Shown: positions 15,687 through 25,120, counted from the first letter of the stretch. The stretch: 64,000 bases of DNA from Loktanella gaetbuli (GCF_020531945.1 NZ_JAJATZ010000003.1:186001-250000), one strand, 5' to 3'. Made by a program: numbers and translations. Notes: generated by a model from the letters alone, not told the origin.

Positions 15687-16835
15687 ATGTCACGGCGCTG
15701 GCTGAAACTGGATACCGGCGTCGTGCAACATTTCGACAGGGCCCTCGGTGCCCTGTCGGACACCGTGCAGACCGGGACCGGGGCGACGCTGCGGGCCCTG
15801 CACGACACGCAGGGCTGGCGCGGCGTGCTGGTCGCGTTGCGCTGCGCCATCCGCGATCCCGCCCATGATCTTGTTGCGGGCAATCTGACGCGCAAACAAA
15901 TCCGGTTGCCCGCGGTATTCGGGAACCGGGTCATCGGGGGGGCGTACGGCTGGCTCAAGGCGGTCGAGGCCCGACTGCTTGAATACCGGCTTGCGGCGCA
16001 ATTATCAGACGATCCCGACAGGGCGGCGCTGATCTACAACGGATCGCTGTTCCCCGAATCCGTGCTGGCCAGCGTGGCGGACCGCCTGAACCGCGAACGT
16101 CTGTTCATCGAGGCCGGGTTTTTTCCCGGCACGCTGCAAATCGACCCGCGCGGGCTGAATGCCGCCAACAGCGTGCCGCGCGATCCTGCCTTCTACCTGA
16201 ACAGCGACACCGATTTTGCAGCACCTGGATTGCCTGACCTGCTGAACCAGCGGGCGACCAAGGCCAAAGGGCCCGACCCGATCACGTTGCCGGGGTCCTA
16301 TATCTTTGTCGCGTTTCAGGTCCCGTCCGACATGCAGGTCACGCTGCATTCCCCATGGGTGCGCGACATGCACCAGTTCTACAACGTCATCCGCGATGCT
16401 GCCGAACGGCAACCGGACCGGGTTTTCGTCATCAAGGAACATCCCAGTTTTCCACTGTCCGTGCAGGGTGACATCACCCCACATCCGCGGGTGATCTTTG
16501 CCAATACCAACGTGACCCGGGACCTGATTCTGGCGGCACAGGCCGTCATCACGCTGAATTCGACAGTCGGACTGGAAGCTGTGCTGATGGACCGCCCCGT
16601 CATCATTCTGGCCGATGCCTGCTATGATATCGACGGGCTTGTCTTGCGCGCGCGCAATGCACAGGACCTTGACCACGCAATAAGGCGGTCAACCGACTGG
16701 ATGCCTGACGCGGCATTGCGGCGGCAGGTTCTGGGCTGGCTATGGAATCACTATCTGGTTCATGCCCGCTATGACGACCTGCCATCCGATCTGGGCTATA
16801 GGCTGGACCGACAGTTGAACCGTTCCGACCTCTAG
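15687..16835 (+). CDS. KpsS/LipB-like capsule polysaccharide protein
   Basis: A 382-residue cytosolic protein resembling the Capsule_synth family (KpsS/KpsC, PF05159). LIYNGSLFPESVLASVADRL is followed by FIEAGFFPGTLQIDPRGLN, the family N-E-x-G-F-x-P-x-T-x-x-x-D-x-x-G-x-N box. A C-terminal glycosyltransferase-like half has FVIKEHPSF and NSTVGLEAVLMDRPVIIL, the sugar-nucleotide-binding HP...S-x-x-G-x-E-A motif. Such proteins add Kdo linkers to capsule lipid anchors. No other kps gene is present. It sits 3 bp after the peroxiredoxin gene and overlaps the convergent L,D-transpeptidase by 4 bp. Confidence 0.75.
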   Translation: MSRRWLKLDTGVVQHFDRALGALSDTVQTGTGATLRALHDTQGWRGVLVALRCAIRDPAHDLVAGNLTRKQIRLPAVFGNRVIGGAYGWLKAVEARLLEYRLAAQLSDDPDRAALIYNGSLFPESVLASVADRLNRERLFIEAGFFPGTLQIDPRGLNAANSVPRDPAFYLNSDTDFAAPGLPDLLNQRATKAKGPDPITLPGSYIFVAFQVPSDMQVTLHSPWVRDMHQFYNVIRDAAERQPDRVFVIKEHPSFPLSVQGDITPHPRVIFANTNVTRDLILAAQAVITLNSTVGLEAVLMDRPVIILADACYDIDGLVLRARNAQDLDHAIRRSTDWMPDAALRRQVLGWLWNHYLVHARYDDLPSDLGYRLDRQLNRSDL

Positions 16836-17395
16836 AACAGATAAACGCGGGTGCCGACCGGCACCATGTCATACAATTCGGCAACGTGGTCGTTGCGCAG
16901 ACGCACGCAACCGGATGAAAACGCCTGGCCGATGCTGTCGTGCAAGGGTGTGCCGTGAATGCGATAGAACGTGTCACCGCGATGATCGTGCAGATACAGC
17001 GCCCGTGCGCCCATCGCATTGCGCGGATGCCCACCCGGCAGACCCGCGACATAGGGGCCGTAAACGTCGGGTTCCTTGCGGATCATGTCGGGGGTCGGTC
17101 GCCAGCTGGGCCATTCAGCCTTGCGGGCGATGGTCAGCACGCCGCGATAATTACGCCCCTCGGCCCCGGTCGCGATGCCGTAACGACGCGCGCGACCATC
17201 CCCCAACGTCCAGAACAAAAAGAATTCCTTTTGCACCACATGGATTTCGCCGGCGGGCAAATCAGGGTTCACATGAACGATCTGCGGCCGAAATTTACGC
17301 GGCAATCGTGGGTAGGACGTGGCGGTATTCGCAAGCGCAGGAGCAGCCAAGGGCAGCGCGGCGGCGGCGGCGACAAAGGAACGTCGGGTCAACAT
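16832..17395 (-). CDS. L,D-transpeptidase (YkuD family), Tat-type signal
   Basis: A 187-residue periplasmic protein. The N-terminus TRRSFVAAAAALPLAAPALA is a twin-arginine-like export signal. The catalytic YkuD motif appears as YRIHGTPLHDSIGQAFSSGCVRL, with His, Ser and nucleophilic Cys in HGT...SxGCVRL order. It would form or use 3-3 peptidoglycan crosslinks or attach proteins to the wall. It is a single-gene unit convergent with the capsule gene. Confidence 0.93.
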   Translation of the reverse strand: MLTRRSFVAAAAALPLAAPALANTATSYPRLPRKFRPQIVHVNPDLPAGEIHVVQKEFFLFWTLGDGRARRYGIATGAEGRNYRGVLTIARKAEWPSWRPTPDMIRKEPDVYGPYVAGLPGGHPRNAMGARALYLHDHRGDTFYRIHGTPLHDSIGQAFSSGCVRLRNDHVAELYDMVPVGTRVYLF

Positions 17396-17536
17396 GACAG
17401 GGCACCTGCGGTCAAGGAATCGTGCATCAACAATACCATTCTAAATACACCATTGCGCCGTGATTATGACCAATGACCGTCAACAATCGGATAATCGAAA
17501 TGGCGATGCGGATGCATCACACAGATGCGCTGGCAC

Positions 17537-18373
17537 CTACGGTTTGACGCTGCGCGCCTTGATCATCGCGACACCGCTTTCACCCAATGGCACCACGGCA
17601 AAGGGACCACCGTGGCACATATCCTCGGGGTTTTGCGGGTCCATCGGCGCGGCGTTCGGCAGGATGTCCGGGGCATAGCTCTCTGCGTTGTCCTGGGGAC
17701 GATACCCCAGGAACGACGCGCGGGCGTTGCTGACCGGTGCACGGTCATTGTTCGACACGCCCCAGACGATGCTGAATCCGGTCGTGGGCGAGGTGATCGC
17801 GGCCTGCACCATGCGAATGAGGTCGGGATAGGACAACCAGCTGCCCAGCGCGCGCGCGTTTGCGGGTTCCGGCTGACAGGACAGGATGCGCATGCAGACG
17901 GACTCGATCCCGCGCTTGTCCCAATAGAGGCTGGCCAGATCTTCGGCAAAGCATTTGGCCAGACCGTAATAGGTATCTGGCCTGTGGCGTTCGGTGCCGT
18001 CCAGATTTTCGGTCTTGGCGTGCATGCCGACGGCATGAATCGAAGAGGCATAGACCACACGGCGGACGCCCTGACGGTAGGCCGCTTCCCAGACGGTGTA
18101 GGCACCGACAATATTTGAATTGAGGATCTCGTCCCAAGGTGCCTCATCCCCGATCGCGCCAAAATGCACGACCATGTCCGCACCTTCCAGCAGGGGTTCG
18201 ACCTGATCCAACTGACCCAGATCGGCGGGCATGTAGGTCTCGTTCGGTTGGCAGCCGTCCAGCGCGGGTGCGATGTCGGTGCTGATCAGCACCTCGCACA
18301 TCTGCGCAAGCGGAGCGCGCAGCACGCCGCCCAGATTTCCGGCGGCCCCGGTCAGGACGATCTTTTTCAACAT
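17537..18373 (-). CDS. NAD-dependent epimerase/dehydratase, uronate dehydrogenase-like
   Basis: A 278-residue extended-SDR protein. The N-terminal TGAAGNLGG binds NAD, ASSIHAVG carries the catalytic Ser region, and YYGLAKCFAEDLA contains the YxxxK pair. RILSCQPEPANAR and FSIVWGVSNND, followed by SFLGYRPQDNAE, match the Agrobacterium-type uronate dehydrogenase pattern (oxidation of glucuronate or galacturonate to aldarolactone). Uronate use is inferred from this similarity. It is the last gene of a three-gene minus-strand run, 9 bp after the FAD oxidoreductase. Confidence 0.82.
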   Translation of the reverse strand: MLKKIVLTGAAGNLGGVLRAPLAQMCEVLISTDIAPALDGCQPNETYMPADLGQLDQVEPLLEGADMVVHFGAIGDEAPWDEILNSNIVGAYTVWEAAYRQGVRRVVYASSIHAVGMHAKTENLDGTERHRPDTYYGLAKCFAEDLASLYWDKRGIESVCMRILSCQPEPANARALGSWLSYPDLIRMVQAAITSPTTGFSIVWGVSNNDRAPVSNARASFLGYRPQDNAESYAPDILPNAAPMDPQNPEDMCHGGPFAVVPLGESGVAMIKARSVKP

Positions 18374-18382
18374 GATATTCCC

Positions 18383-19573
18383 CTAAATCACGGCTTTTTC
18401 GATGATCGGTGTATTTGTGGCGACACGGGCGTAGCCCAGTGGCGACAGATCCAGCGTCCGGTATGCCCCCTGTGTGATCCATTCCGCAAGCCCGCGCCCG
18501 ATGGCCGGCGACTGCTGCAATCCGTGGCCGGAAAACCCGTTGGCAAAGACGAAATTGCCCACCTGCGGATGCGGCCCGACCACCGCATTCTGGTCCAGCG
18601 TGTTGTAATCGTAGTGGCCGACCCATTCGTTCATGATCCTGACCCGCTCGAACGCCGGGATGCGGGTTGCGATCGCGGGCCAGATCTTCTCCTGCCACAG
18701 GCTGTGGTCAAACCCGAAATCATCAGGATCGACCGGTGGATCATCGTCAGGCGGACTGCCCGCCAGATAATAGGCACCGTCTTGGCGCACATGAACACCC
18801 GATGGATCGATTGTCAGCGGCAGAGCACGATCCAACGGGGTTTCTGCCTTGAAAACATAGCTGTAGCGCTTGCGCGGCTCTACCGGCAACCCCAGCCCCG
18901 CCATGGCCGCGACCGTTGATCCGCGGGTGCCTGCGCAATTCACCAGCCAATCGCACCCAATGCGACCATGGGCCTGCAATTGCGCGTGGGTGATCTTGTC
19001 CGCGGTGCGGTCCAGACCGACGACCGTATCTGCAACATAGGTCACGCCCTTTTGCCGGGCACCCCGTTTCCACCAGTCGAACAATGTGCCGCCGTCGAAA
19101 TACCCCTCGTCGACGGTGTTGTGGTTGCCCGCGATGATGTCGTCCAAGGCATAGAACGGATAGGCCTCAGCGATCTGGTCGGCCGTCATGTGGCGTGTCG
19201 CGGCCCCGTTGGCCGCCTGCATCTGTTGCACCTCGCGCAGCGTTGCCGCGAAACCCGGTGTATCGGCAAGATACATGTATCCAAAGCTGTGCAGCGCCAG
19301 ATGCGGCACCGTATCGCCCAGCCCCATCCGCGTCCGAAAATCACGGATATAGGCCGCGCCAAACTGACTGATCCGCACGTTCAGCGGATCGGAAAACTGC
19401 TGCCGAATGCAAGAATTGGTCAGCGAAGTCGCAGCCCGCGCATAGGTCGGGTCCCGTTCCACCACCAGGATGCGACCGTCGAAATCGGGATCTGACGCCA
19501 GAAACCAGGCCACGGCCGACCCATAGATCGCACCCCCGACAATCACCACATCGTAATGGGGGTGCAGCGTCAT
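18383..19573 (-). CDS. FAD-dependent oxidoreductase (DAO family)
   Basis: A 396-residue D-amino-acid-oxidase-type flavoprotein. The N-terminal VVIVGGAIYGSAVAWFLA is the FAD Rossmann motif and ERDPTYARAATSLTNSCIRQQ is the conserved loop after it. The C-terminal VVGPHPQVGNFVFANGFSGHGLQQSPAIG is the DAO G-(F/Y)-S-G-H-G closing motif. Related proteins oxidise sarcosine, glycine-type amines or other N-substituted substrates. The ATG 19573 overlaps the pncA stop (ATGA), so they are coupled, which is unusual company for pncA. Confidence 0.9.
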   Translation of the reverse strand: MTLHPHYDVVIVGGAIYGSAVAWFLASDPDFDGRILVVERDPTYARAATSLTNSCIRQQFSDPLNVRISQFGAAYIRDFRTRMGLGDTVPHLALHSFGYMYLADTPGFAATLREVQQMQAANGAATRHMTADQIAEAYPFYALDDIIAGNHNTVDEGYFDGGTLFDWWKRGARQKGVTYVADTVVGLDRTADKITHAQLQAHGRIGCDWLVNCAGTRGSTVAAMAGLGLPVEPRKRYSYVFKAETPLDRALPLTIDPSGVHVRQDGAYYLAGSPPDDDPPVDPDDFGFDHSLWQEKIWPAIATRIPAFERVRIMNEWVGHYDYNTLDQNAVVGPHPQVGNFVFANGFSGHGLQQSPAIGRGLAEWITQGAYRTLDLSPLGYARVATNTPIIEKAVI

Positions 19574-20166
19574 ACGGCGATCCTGGCCCCGGCGTCCTGC
19601 ATCGCGGTCAGGGCTGCATCGCGTGACCCGTTCATGTCGATTGCGCGGGTCAGATCCTCGCGCACGGTGACATCGAACCCCAGCCGGGCGGCGTCCACAG
19701 CCGAGTAATTCACGCAGAAATCCAGTGCCAGGCCCACCATCGTCAGCCGGGTGATCCCGCGCGATTTCAGGTAACCCTCCAGCCCCGTCGGTGTGGTCTG
19801 GTCGTTCTCGAAGAATGCGGAATAGCTGTCGATGGCCGGGTTGTAACCCTTGCGGATGATCAGATCCCCGTCCGTGCGCAGATCGGGATGAAAAGCGGCC
19901 CCGGCCGTGCCTTGGACGCAGTGATCGGGCCACAGGACCTGTGGACCATAGGGCATGGTGATCAGGTCCATCGGGGCCTGACCGGGATGGCTGGACGCGA
20001 ACGACGAATGCCCCGCCGGATGCCAGTCCTGCGTCAGGATCACGGTGCTGAAATCGTCCATCAGCGCATTGATACCAGTGACGATGTCATTGCCGCCAGA
20101 AACCGCCAGCGCACCGCCCGGACAGAAATCATTTTGCACATCAATCACGATCAGGGCGCTGGTCAT
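19570..20166 (-). CDS. pncA: nicotinamidase
   Basis: A 198-residue isochorismatase-fold amidase converting nicotinamide to nicotinate for NAD salvage. IVIDVQNDFCPGGAL holds the catalytic Asp (about residue 9), TQDWHPAGHSSFA and WPDHCVQGTAGA carry metal and substrate residues, and GLALDFCVNYSAVDA has the nucleophilic Cys. All triad positions are present. The partner pncB lies 5.4 kb away on the other strand. First gene of the pncA-FAD oxidoreductase-dehydrogenase run. Confidence 0.95.
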   Translation of the reverse strand: MTSALIVIDVQNDFCPGGALAVSGGNDIVTGINALMDDFSTVILTQDWHPAGHSSFASSHPGQAPMDLITMPYGPQVLWPDHCVQGTAGAAFHPDLRTDGDLIIRKGYNPAIDSYSAFFENDQTTPTGLEGYLKSRGITRLTMVGLALDFCVNYSAVDAARLGFDVTVREDLTRAIDMNGSRDAALTAMQDAGARIAV

Positions 20167-20293
20167 CGGTCATCCTCTCCTTGCTGCCCCTAGGGTTAGG
20201 CCTGCCGTCTGGTTCGGTCAATCGCTGTCCGGTGCCGACTTGTCAGGCACCAGGGTTTCGCCTATCCGGCGCGTCCCGCAACAGGAGACCGCG

Positions 20294-21517
20294 ATGCCCA
20301 CCCTTGGAATCGATTTCGGCACATCCAACACTGCCGCTGCCCTGATGGCAGGTGACGCTGTGTTCCGCGTCCCCGTCGAGGCAGGCAAGACCACGCTGCC
20401 GACGACCGTTTTCTTTGACATGGCGCGCCACCAGATGCTGACCGGTTCTGCGGCCAATGCGGCCCTGATCGGCGGGCGCGAAGGCCGGTTCATGCGGGCG
20501 CTGAAATCCGTTCTTGGCACGCCGTTGATGCGCGAAACCCGGCAAATCGGCTATCAGCGCATGACGCTGCTGGGTGTGGTCGCGGATTTCCTGCGCCACG
20601 TAAAGGCCGCAGCCGAGGAATCGACCTATCTGACCTTTGACACCGCGCTGTCGGGGCGGCCTGTCCGGTTTCACCATGATCCCGAACGCCATGCCCGCGC
20701 GCTTGCCGATCTGACCGAAGCCTACCACATGGCCGGGTTCGACGCCGTGGATTTTCTGCCCGAACCAGAGGCCGCCGCCCTGACTGCCGATCCGCTACCA
20801 CCCGGCGAGCTGGGTCTGGTCGTCGACATCGGCGGCGGCACATCGGATTTCACGCTGTTTCGGCAGAACGCGGACGGCATAGAGATCCTGAACAGTCACG
20901 GCGTACGCATCGGCGGCACCGATTTCGACCGACTGCTGTCGCTGGCCCATGTCATGCCGCTGCTGGGCCGTGGTGGTGACGTGCGCGACGTGTTTGGCAA
21001 CGGCACCTCGACCGCACCCAATGCAATTTACAACGACCTCGCCACCTGGGAAAAAATCGCGTTTCTCTACGCGCCGGAAACGCGGCGTCTGGTGGCGGAT
21101 CTTGCCAAACAGGGCGTGGACCAGACCGCCTTTGCCCGCCTGTCAGAGGTGATCGAGATGGAGCTCGGCCACGACATCGCCTTTGCGGTCGAGGACGGCA
21201 AGATCGCGGCGAACACGCACGACGCGGCCCGCATCGACCTCGCCCCGCTGGAAAAAGGCCTGGCGGTGCCGCTGCATGGTGCAGCACTGGCCGACACCCT
21301 GTCCGATCCGGTAACCGAGGTGCGTCAGGCAGCGCGCGACGCATTAGGCGACACCGACCCTGACCAGATCGCGGCACTTGTTTTCGTGGGCGGCTCTTCG
21401 CTGATGGGTGTTCTGACGCAGGCGTTGGCGCAGGACTTTCCGCGCGCCAAGCTGGACAGGGGTGCCGCATTTACAGCCGTATCCGACGGGTTGGCACGCG
21501 CCGCTGCACGCGCCTGA
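20294..21517 (+). CDS. Hsp70 family protein (YegD-like)
   Basis: A 407-residue protein built from an actin/Hsp70 ATPase domain, with no substrate-binding domain of DnaK size. The phosphate-1 loop is GIDFGTSNTAAAL, the phosphate-2 loop is VVDIGGGTSDFTLF and the adenosine motif is VFVGGSSLMGVL. It resembles YegD, a chaperone-like ATPase of unknown client. ATG 20294 has AGGAG 6 nt upstream. It diverges from pncA. A small GC hairpin (stem CGCCCG at 21525-21530 with 21538-21543) follows it before trhO. Confidence 0.9.
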   Translation: MPTLGIDFGTSNTAAALMAGDAVFRVPVEAGKTTLPTTVFFDMARHQMLTGSAANAALIGGREGRFMRALKSVLGTPLMRETRQIGYQRMTLLGVVADFLRHVKAAAEESTYLTFDTALSGRPVRFHHDPERHARALADLTEAYHMAGFDAVDFLPEPEAAALTADPLPPGELGLVVDIGGGTSDFTLFRQNADGIEILNSHGVRIGGTDFDRLLSLAHVMPLLGRGGDVRDVFGNGTSTAPNAIYNDLATWEKIAFLYAPETRRLVADLAKQGVDQTAFARLSEVIEMELGHDIAFAVEDGKIAANTHDAARIDLAPLEKGLAVPLHGAALADTLSDPVTEVRQAARDALGDTDPDQIAALVFVGGSSLMGVLTQALAQDFPRAKLDRGAAFTAVSDGLARAAARA

Positions 21518-21556
21518 GGGTTGCCGCCCGTTTCGCGCGGGCGTATGCGAAGAAAC

Positions 21557-22462
21557 ATGTTTACTGTCGCCGCACTCTATCATTTCACGCGCTTTGCCGA
21601 TCCCGCCGCCTTGCGTGGGCCGTTGCTGGACACCTGTCAGGCGCATGGCATCAGCGGCACGCTGCTGCTCGCAGGCGAGGGGATAAACGGCACGATCGCA
21701 GGAACGCGTGCCGGGATCGACGCTGTTCTGGCCCATATCCGCGCCCTGCCCGGCTGCGCGGACCTTGCGCACAAGGAAAGCCACGCCACCGAACAGCCCT
21801 TCAACCGGATGAAGGTCAGGCTCAAGCGTGAGATCGTCACCATGGGCCAACCGGATGTGAACCCTGCCGAGGGGACAGGCACCTATGTTACCCCGGCTGA
21901 CTGGAACGCCTTGATTCAATCCGATGATGTGGCCGTGATCGACACCCGCAACGACTACGAGGTCGCGATCGGCACCTTTGACGGGGCCATTGATCCGCAG
22001 ACCCGCAGCTTTGGCGAATTCCCTGCATGGTGGGAAGCGAACAAGCACCGTTTCCACAACAAGCGGATCGCGATGTTCTGCACAGGCGGCATCCGCTGCG
22101 AAAAATCGACGAACTACCTGCGCCAGCAAGGCGTCGAGGACGTCTATCACCTGCAGGGCGGCATCCTGAAATATCTCGAAGAGGTGCCACAGGATCAAAG
22201 CACCTGGAATGGGTCCTGTTTCGTCTTTGACGGGCGGGTCAGCGTCGGCCACGGATTGGCCGAGGGCCCGCATGTGCTGTGCCACGCCTGCCGCCGCCCG
22301 CTGGAACCGGCGGACACGCAACTGCCGTCATTCGAGGAAGGCGTCGCCTGCCACCACTGCGTCGACGAAACCACCCCCGAGGACAAGGAACGGTTTCGCG
22401 AACGCCAACGCCAGATTGCCCTCGCCCGTGCGCGGGGCGAACGACATATCGGCAGCCTCTAG
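21557..22462 (+). CDS. trhO: tRNA uridine(34) 5-hydroxylase TrhO (rhodanese domain)
   Basis: A 301-residue YceA/TrhO protein. An N-terminal UPF0176 acylphosphatase-like domain (FTVAALYHFTRF to about residue 95) precedes a rhodanese domain with VIDTRNDYEVAIGTF and the active-site loop CTGGIRCEKS (Cys about residue 175). A Cys-rich C-terminus (CHACRRPL, CHHC) may bind zinc. TrhO hydroxylates U34 of tRNA at C5 with prephenate or O2. ATG 21557 matches family N-termini; ATG 21545 is possible. The following gene starts immediately after its stop. Confidence 0.92.
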   Translation: MFTVAALYHFTRFADPAALRGPLLDTCQAHGISGTLLLAGEGINGTIAGTRAGIDAVLAHIRALPGCADLAHKESHATEQPFNRMKVRLKREIVTMGQPDVNPAEGTGTYVTPADWNALIQSDDVAVIDTRNDYEVAIGTFDGAIDPQTRSFGEFPAWWEANKHRFHNKRIAMFCTGGIRCEKSTNYLRQQGVEDVYHLQGGILKYLEEVPQDQSTWNGSCFVFDGRVSVGHGLAEGPHVLCHACRRPLEPADTQLPSFEEGVACHHCVDETTPEDKERFRERQRQIALARARGERHIGSL

Positions 22463-23509
22463 GTGCGGATCCGGCAGCATCAGGACATCGGCCTTGCGCT
22501 GCTGATCGGGGTAATTTCCGGGTTCATCGGCTGGATGGTCAACATGCCGTTGCCCTGGATGCTGGGACCAATGATCGGCACCACGCTTGCGGCCATTGTG
22601 GGGCTACCCGTGCGCGGACCCGGTCAGCTGCGCACCATCGTCATTCCTGTCATCGGCGTCTTGCTGGGCAGTGCGATCACCCCTGATCTGTTCGACCGCC
22701 TTGGCAGCTGGACACTGACGATCCTGCTGTTGCCGTTCTTTCTGGCGCTCGCCGCCGGTGTTTCCATCGTCGTCTACCGCAGGCTGGGCGGCTACGATCC
22801 CGTCACCGCCTTTTATGCGGCCATGCCGGGCGGCCTGAACGAAATGCTGATTCTGGGCGAGGCCGCCGGCGGCGACACCCGCAAGATCGCGCTGGCGCAC
22901 GCCGCCCGTATTCTGATCGTTGTCACACTGGTGGTGATGTATTTCGGCTATGTGCTGGGTGTGCGGTCTGGGACCGACGGGCGCGGCATCGTCCCAATCA
23001 GCGCAATTACCCTGACCAACGGCCTGATCCTTTTGGGTTGTGCCGTGCTGGGCGTCTACGGTGGCCGCTTGCTGCGCCTGCCCGCTGCGACCGTGTTCGG
23101 ACCGATGATCCTGTCGGGTATCGTGCATCTGGTCGGCTGGGTCGAAATCGCCCCACCCACCGTTCTGGTCATCGTGGCCCAGATCGTGATCGGCACGATC
23201 ATCGGCGCGCGATTCGTGGGGTCCAGTCCGCGCCAGATCGGGCGTGATCTGTGGATCGCGACGGTCGCATCGGTGGCCATGCTCGTTGTGGCACTGGGCT
23301 TTGCCGAAGTGATCGCTCTGTCGCAGGGTATCCCGCTGTCCCAGGCATTCCTCGCGTATTCGCCGGGCGGACTGACAGAAATGTCACTACTGACGCTGGC
23401 ACTGGGACAGGACATCGCCTTTGTCTCTGTCATGCACATCGTCAGGATCACGCTGGTGATCGCTATCGCGCCCGCGACCTTTCAGGTCTTGATGCGCCGA
23501 AAACGCTAG
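22463..23509 (+). CDS. AbrB family integral membrane protein (PF05145)
   Basis: A 348-residue protein with about ten hydrophobic segments. It contains an internal duplication: AAMPGGLNEMLILGEAAGGD followed by ALAHAARIL in the first half, and AYSPGGLTEMSLLTLALGQD followed by SVMHIVRI in the second. This PGGL-x-EM...H-x-x-R repeat and NMPLPWMLGPMIG near the N-terminus define the AbrB-like/ammonia-monooxygenase-named family, whose transport substrate is unknown. The GTG start is directly after the trhO stop codon. Confidence 0.85.
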   Translation: MRIRQHQDIGLALLIGVISGFIGWMVNMPLPWMLGPMIGTTLAAIVGLPVRGPGQLRTIVIPVIGVLLGSAITPDLFDRLGSWTLTILLLPFFLALAAGVSIVVYRRLGGYDPVTAFYAAMPGGLNEMLILGEAAGGDTRKIALAHAARILIVVTLVVMYFGYVLGVRSGTDGRGIVPISAITLTNGLILLGCAVLGVYGGRLLRLPAATVFGPMILSGIVHLVGWVEIAPPTVLVIVAQIVIGTIIGARFVGSSPRQIGRDLWIATVASVAMLVVALGFAEVIALSQGIPLSQAFLAYSPGGLTEMSLLTLALGQDIAFVSVMHIVRITLVIAIAPATFQVLMRRKR

Positions 23510-23573
23510 GCGCGACCGCTTTGCAGCATCGGCTGACTAGGCTAGAATCACCCTGCACATTTCCGGGGGTCCC

Positions 23574-24032
23574 ATGCTAGAACGTCTTTTGTCATTGTTT
23601 CATCCCGGTACCACGGTCACGCCGCTGCCAAAGGCGGATGAACAGCACGCACTGGGGGCGCTGTTGGTGCGCGCGGCCAAGATCGACCGGGCCTATCTGT
23701 TCGAAGAGGTCGAGGAGATCGACCACGTGCTGGCCGCGCTTTATGACCTGAACCCGGTCGAGGCGGCCAAGATGCGCGCCCGTTGTGAAAAGCTCGAATC
23801 CGCGATGCCCGACACAGCCGAACTTGCCGAGGTTCTGCACCAGCATATCAGCGATGATCACCTGGAAGACGCCGTGCGCGCGCTGTGGTCCGTCGTCTTT
23901 TCCGATGGAAACGAGGCGGCCGCCGAAGACGCCCTGTTGCACGAAATCGAGGCGATCCTGGGCGTGTCCCCAGAACGCGCCCGTGAATTGCACGACGAGG
24001 AGATGGCCAAATCAGGACGGTTCCCGTCCTGA
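23574..24032 (+). CDS. TerB family tellurite-resistance-like protein
   Basis: A 152-residue all-helical acidic protein of the TerB/DjlA-like fold. EQHALGALLVRAAKIDRAYLFEEVEEI and AVRALWSVVFSDGNEAAAEDALLHEIEAILGVS carry the acidic residues that bind metal in TerB (E/D clusters in both halves). In Rhodobacteraceae such stand-alone genes are common and not part of a ter operon, so a tellurite role should not be assumed. It ends 4 bp from the convergent LuxR-type gene. Confidence 0.85.
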   Translation: MLERLLSLFHPGTTVTPLPKADEQHALGALLVRAAKIDRAYLFEEVEEIDHVLAALYDLNPVEAAKMRARCEKLESAMPDTAELAEVLHQHISDDHLEDAVRALWSVVFSDGNEAAAEDALLHEIEAILGVSPERARELHDEEMAKSGRFPS

Positions 24033-24036
24033 TACC

Positions 24037-24561
24037 TTATGTTGATGACGATTGGTGGGTCTGGCCAGGAAGCGGCACGCCAGCGATCAGATCCTCGATC
24101 ATCACCGAAATCAACTCTGCGCGGTTGGATACCCCGGCCTTGCGATAGATTGCAGTGCATTGCGCTTTGACCGTGCCATTGGCCGTTTCGCGCAATGTGG
24201 CAATTTCCGAGACGGACAGGCCCTTGACCGACATCAGCGCGACATCGCGCTCTGCCGGAGACAGGCCCCACTGCGCGAAATTTTCCTGCATCATTTGTGA
24301 AAATGCGCCAGTGGCGGCACCCAGCTCCCGCTCAATCCGGCGATTGCGGTTGATCAGGTGCAGATACTCACGAAACGTGACCGCGATGCTCAAACACAGT
24401 CCGAGAACGCTCAATGTTTCAACGAGGGTGTGAAAGTCGGGCGAAGACATCTCTGAGAGGATGTCGATCGTAAAAAGGCCCAGACAGACCAGCTGCAAAA
24501 CGGCGGCCCCCAGGAAAAGGACGCGTCGGGATCGTGAATTAGGTTTCAGCACCTGTTTCAT
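24037..24561 (-). CDS. membrane-anchored LuxR-type transcriptional regulator
   Basis: A 174-residue protein with two predicted membrane segments (about residues 14-36 and 43-62) and a short linker. A C-terminal LuxR/GerE-type helix-turn-helix (about 98-160) reads LSPAERDVALMSVKGLSVSEIA, with TVKAQCTAIYRKAGVSNRAEL as recognition part. No receiver domain is seen, so the membrane part must sense or only tether. The ATG at 24561 has AAGGA 6 nt upstream and lies 23 nt inside the cytochrome b gene, implying coupled translation with the redox proteins. Confidence 0.82.
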   Translation of the reverse strand: MKQVLKPNSRSRRVLFLGAAVLQLVCLGLFTIDILSEMSSPDFHTLVETLSVLGLCLSIAVTFREYLHLINRNRRIERELGAATGAFSQMMQENFAQWGLSPAERDVALMSVKGLSVSEIATLRETANGTVKAQCTAIYRKAGVSNRAELISVMIEDLIAGVPLPGQTHQSSST

Positions 24562-25093
24562 GCGCGTCCTTGTGGCCGTGGACCATGGACGCCACAAGGT
24601 TTTCGCGGTGGCGCCAACTTGCAGTTACCACACCCACCAGATGCATGGCGACCAGAATGAGCAAGCCGTTCACGAGTCCTTCGTGCCAATGCTCGACCCA
24701 CGAGACACCGAAATAGGCATCCATCCCCATCATGATCCCGGTGGTGCAGATGCCCGCCAACGTCAGCAACAGCGCCACAATCATTGCGGCACCCGCGGGG
24801 TTGTGACCCAGATGACGGCGTTCGGTTCCCGCAGCCATCGCGCGCAGATAGGCCAGCACCGTACGGGGTCCCTTGATGAAATCGGTAAACCGCGCGTGGC
24901 GCGATCCCACCAGCCCCCAGATCAGGCGAAACGCAATCAATCCGATCACGCAGTAGCCAAGCCAGCGGTGGAGTGAGCGGGGATCGACGAACAGCCACGC
25001 CCCCGCCACGCAGGTCAGCAGTGACCAATGAAAGAGGCGCACCCCGATATCCCAGACCCGGACGGTCCCGTGCTGTTCAGACATAGCGGCCAT
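24539..25093 (-). CDS. cytochrome b561-type diheme membrane protein
   Basis: A 184-residue four-helix membrane cytochrome b of the Ni/Fe-hydrogenase b-subunit/b561 family. Heme ligand histidines are visible in GVRLFHWSLL, SLHRWLGYCVIG, WVEHWHEGLVN and VAMHLVGVV. It would carry electrons across the inner membrane. RBS AAGGAGG precedes ATG 25093. It is downstream of a PepSY protein and overlaps the membrane LuxR gene. Confidence 0.88.
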   Translation of the reverse strand: MAAMSEQHGTVRVWDIGVRLFHWSLLTCVAGAWLFVDPRSLHRWLGYCVIGLIAFRLIWGLVGSRHARFTDFIKGPRTVLAYLRAMAAGTERRHLGHNPAGAAMIVALLLTLAGICTTGIMMGMDAYFGVSWVEHWHEGLVNGLLILVAMHLVGVVTASWRHRENLVASMVHGHKDAHETGAET

Positions 25094-25120
25094 GGTGCGC
25101 CTCCTTTCGTGGTTCAGCGG

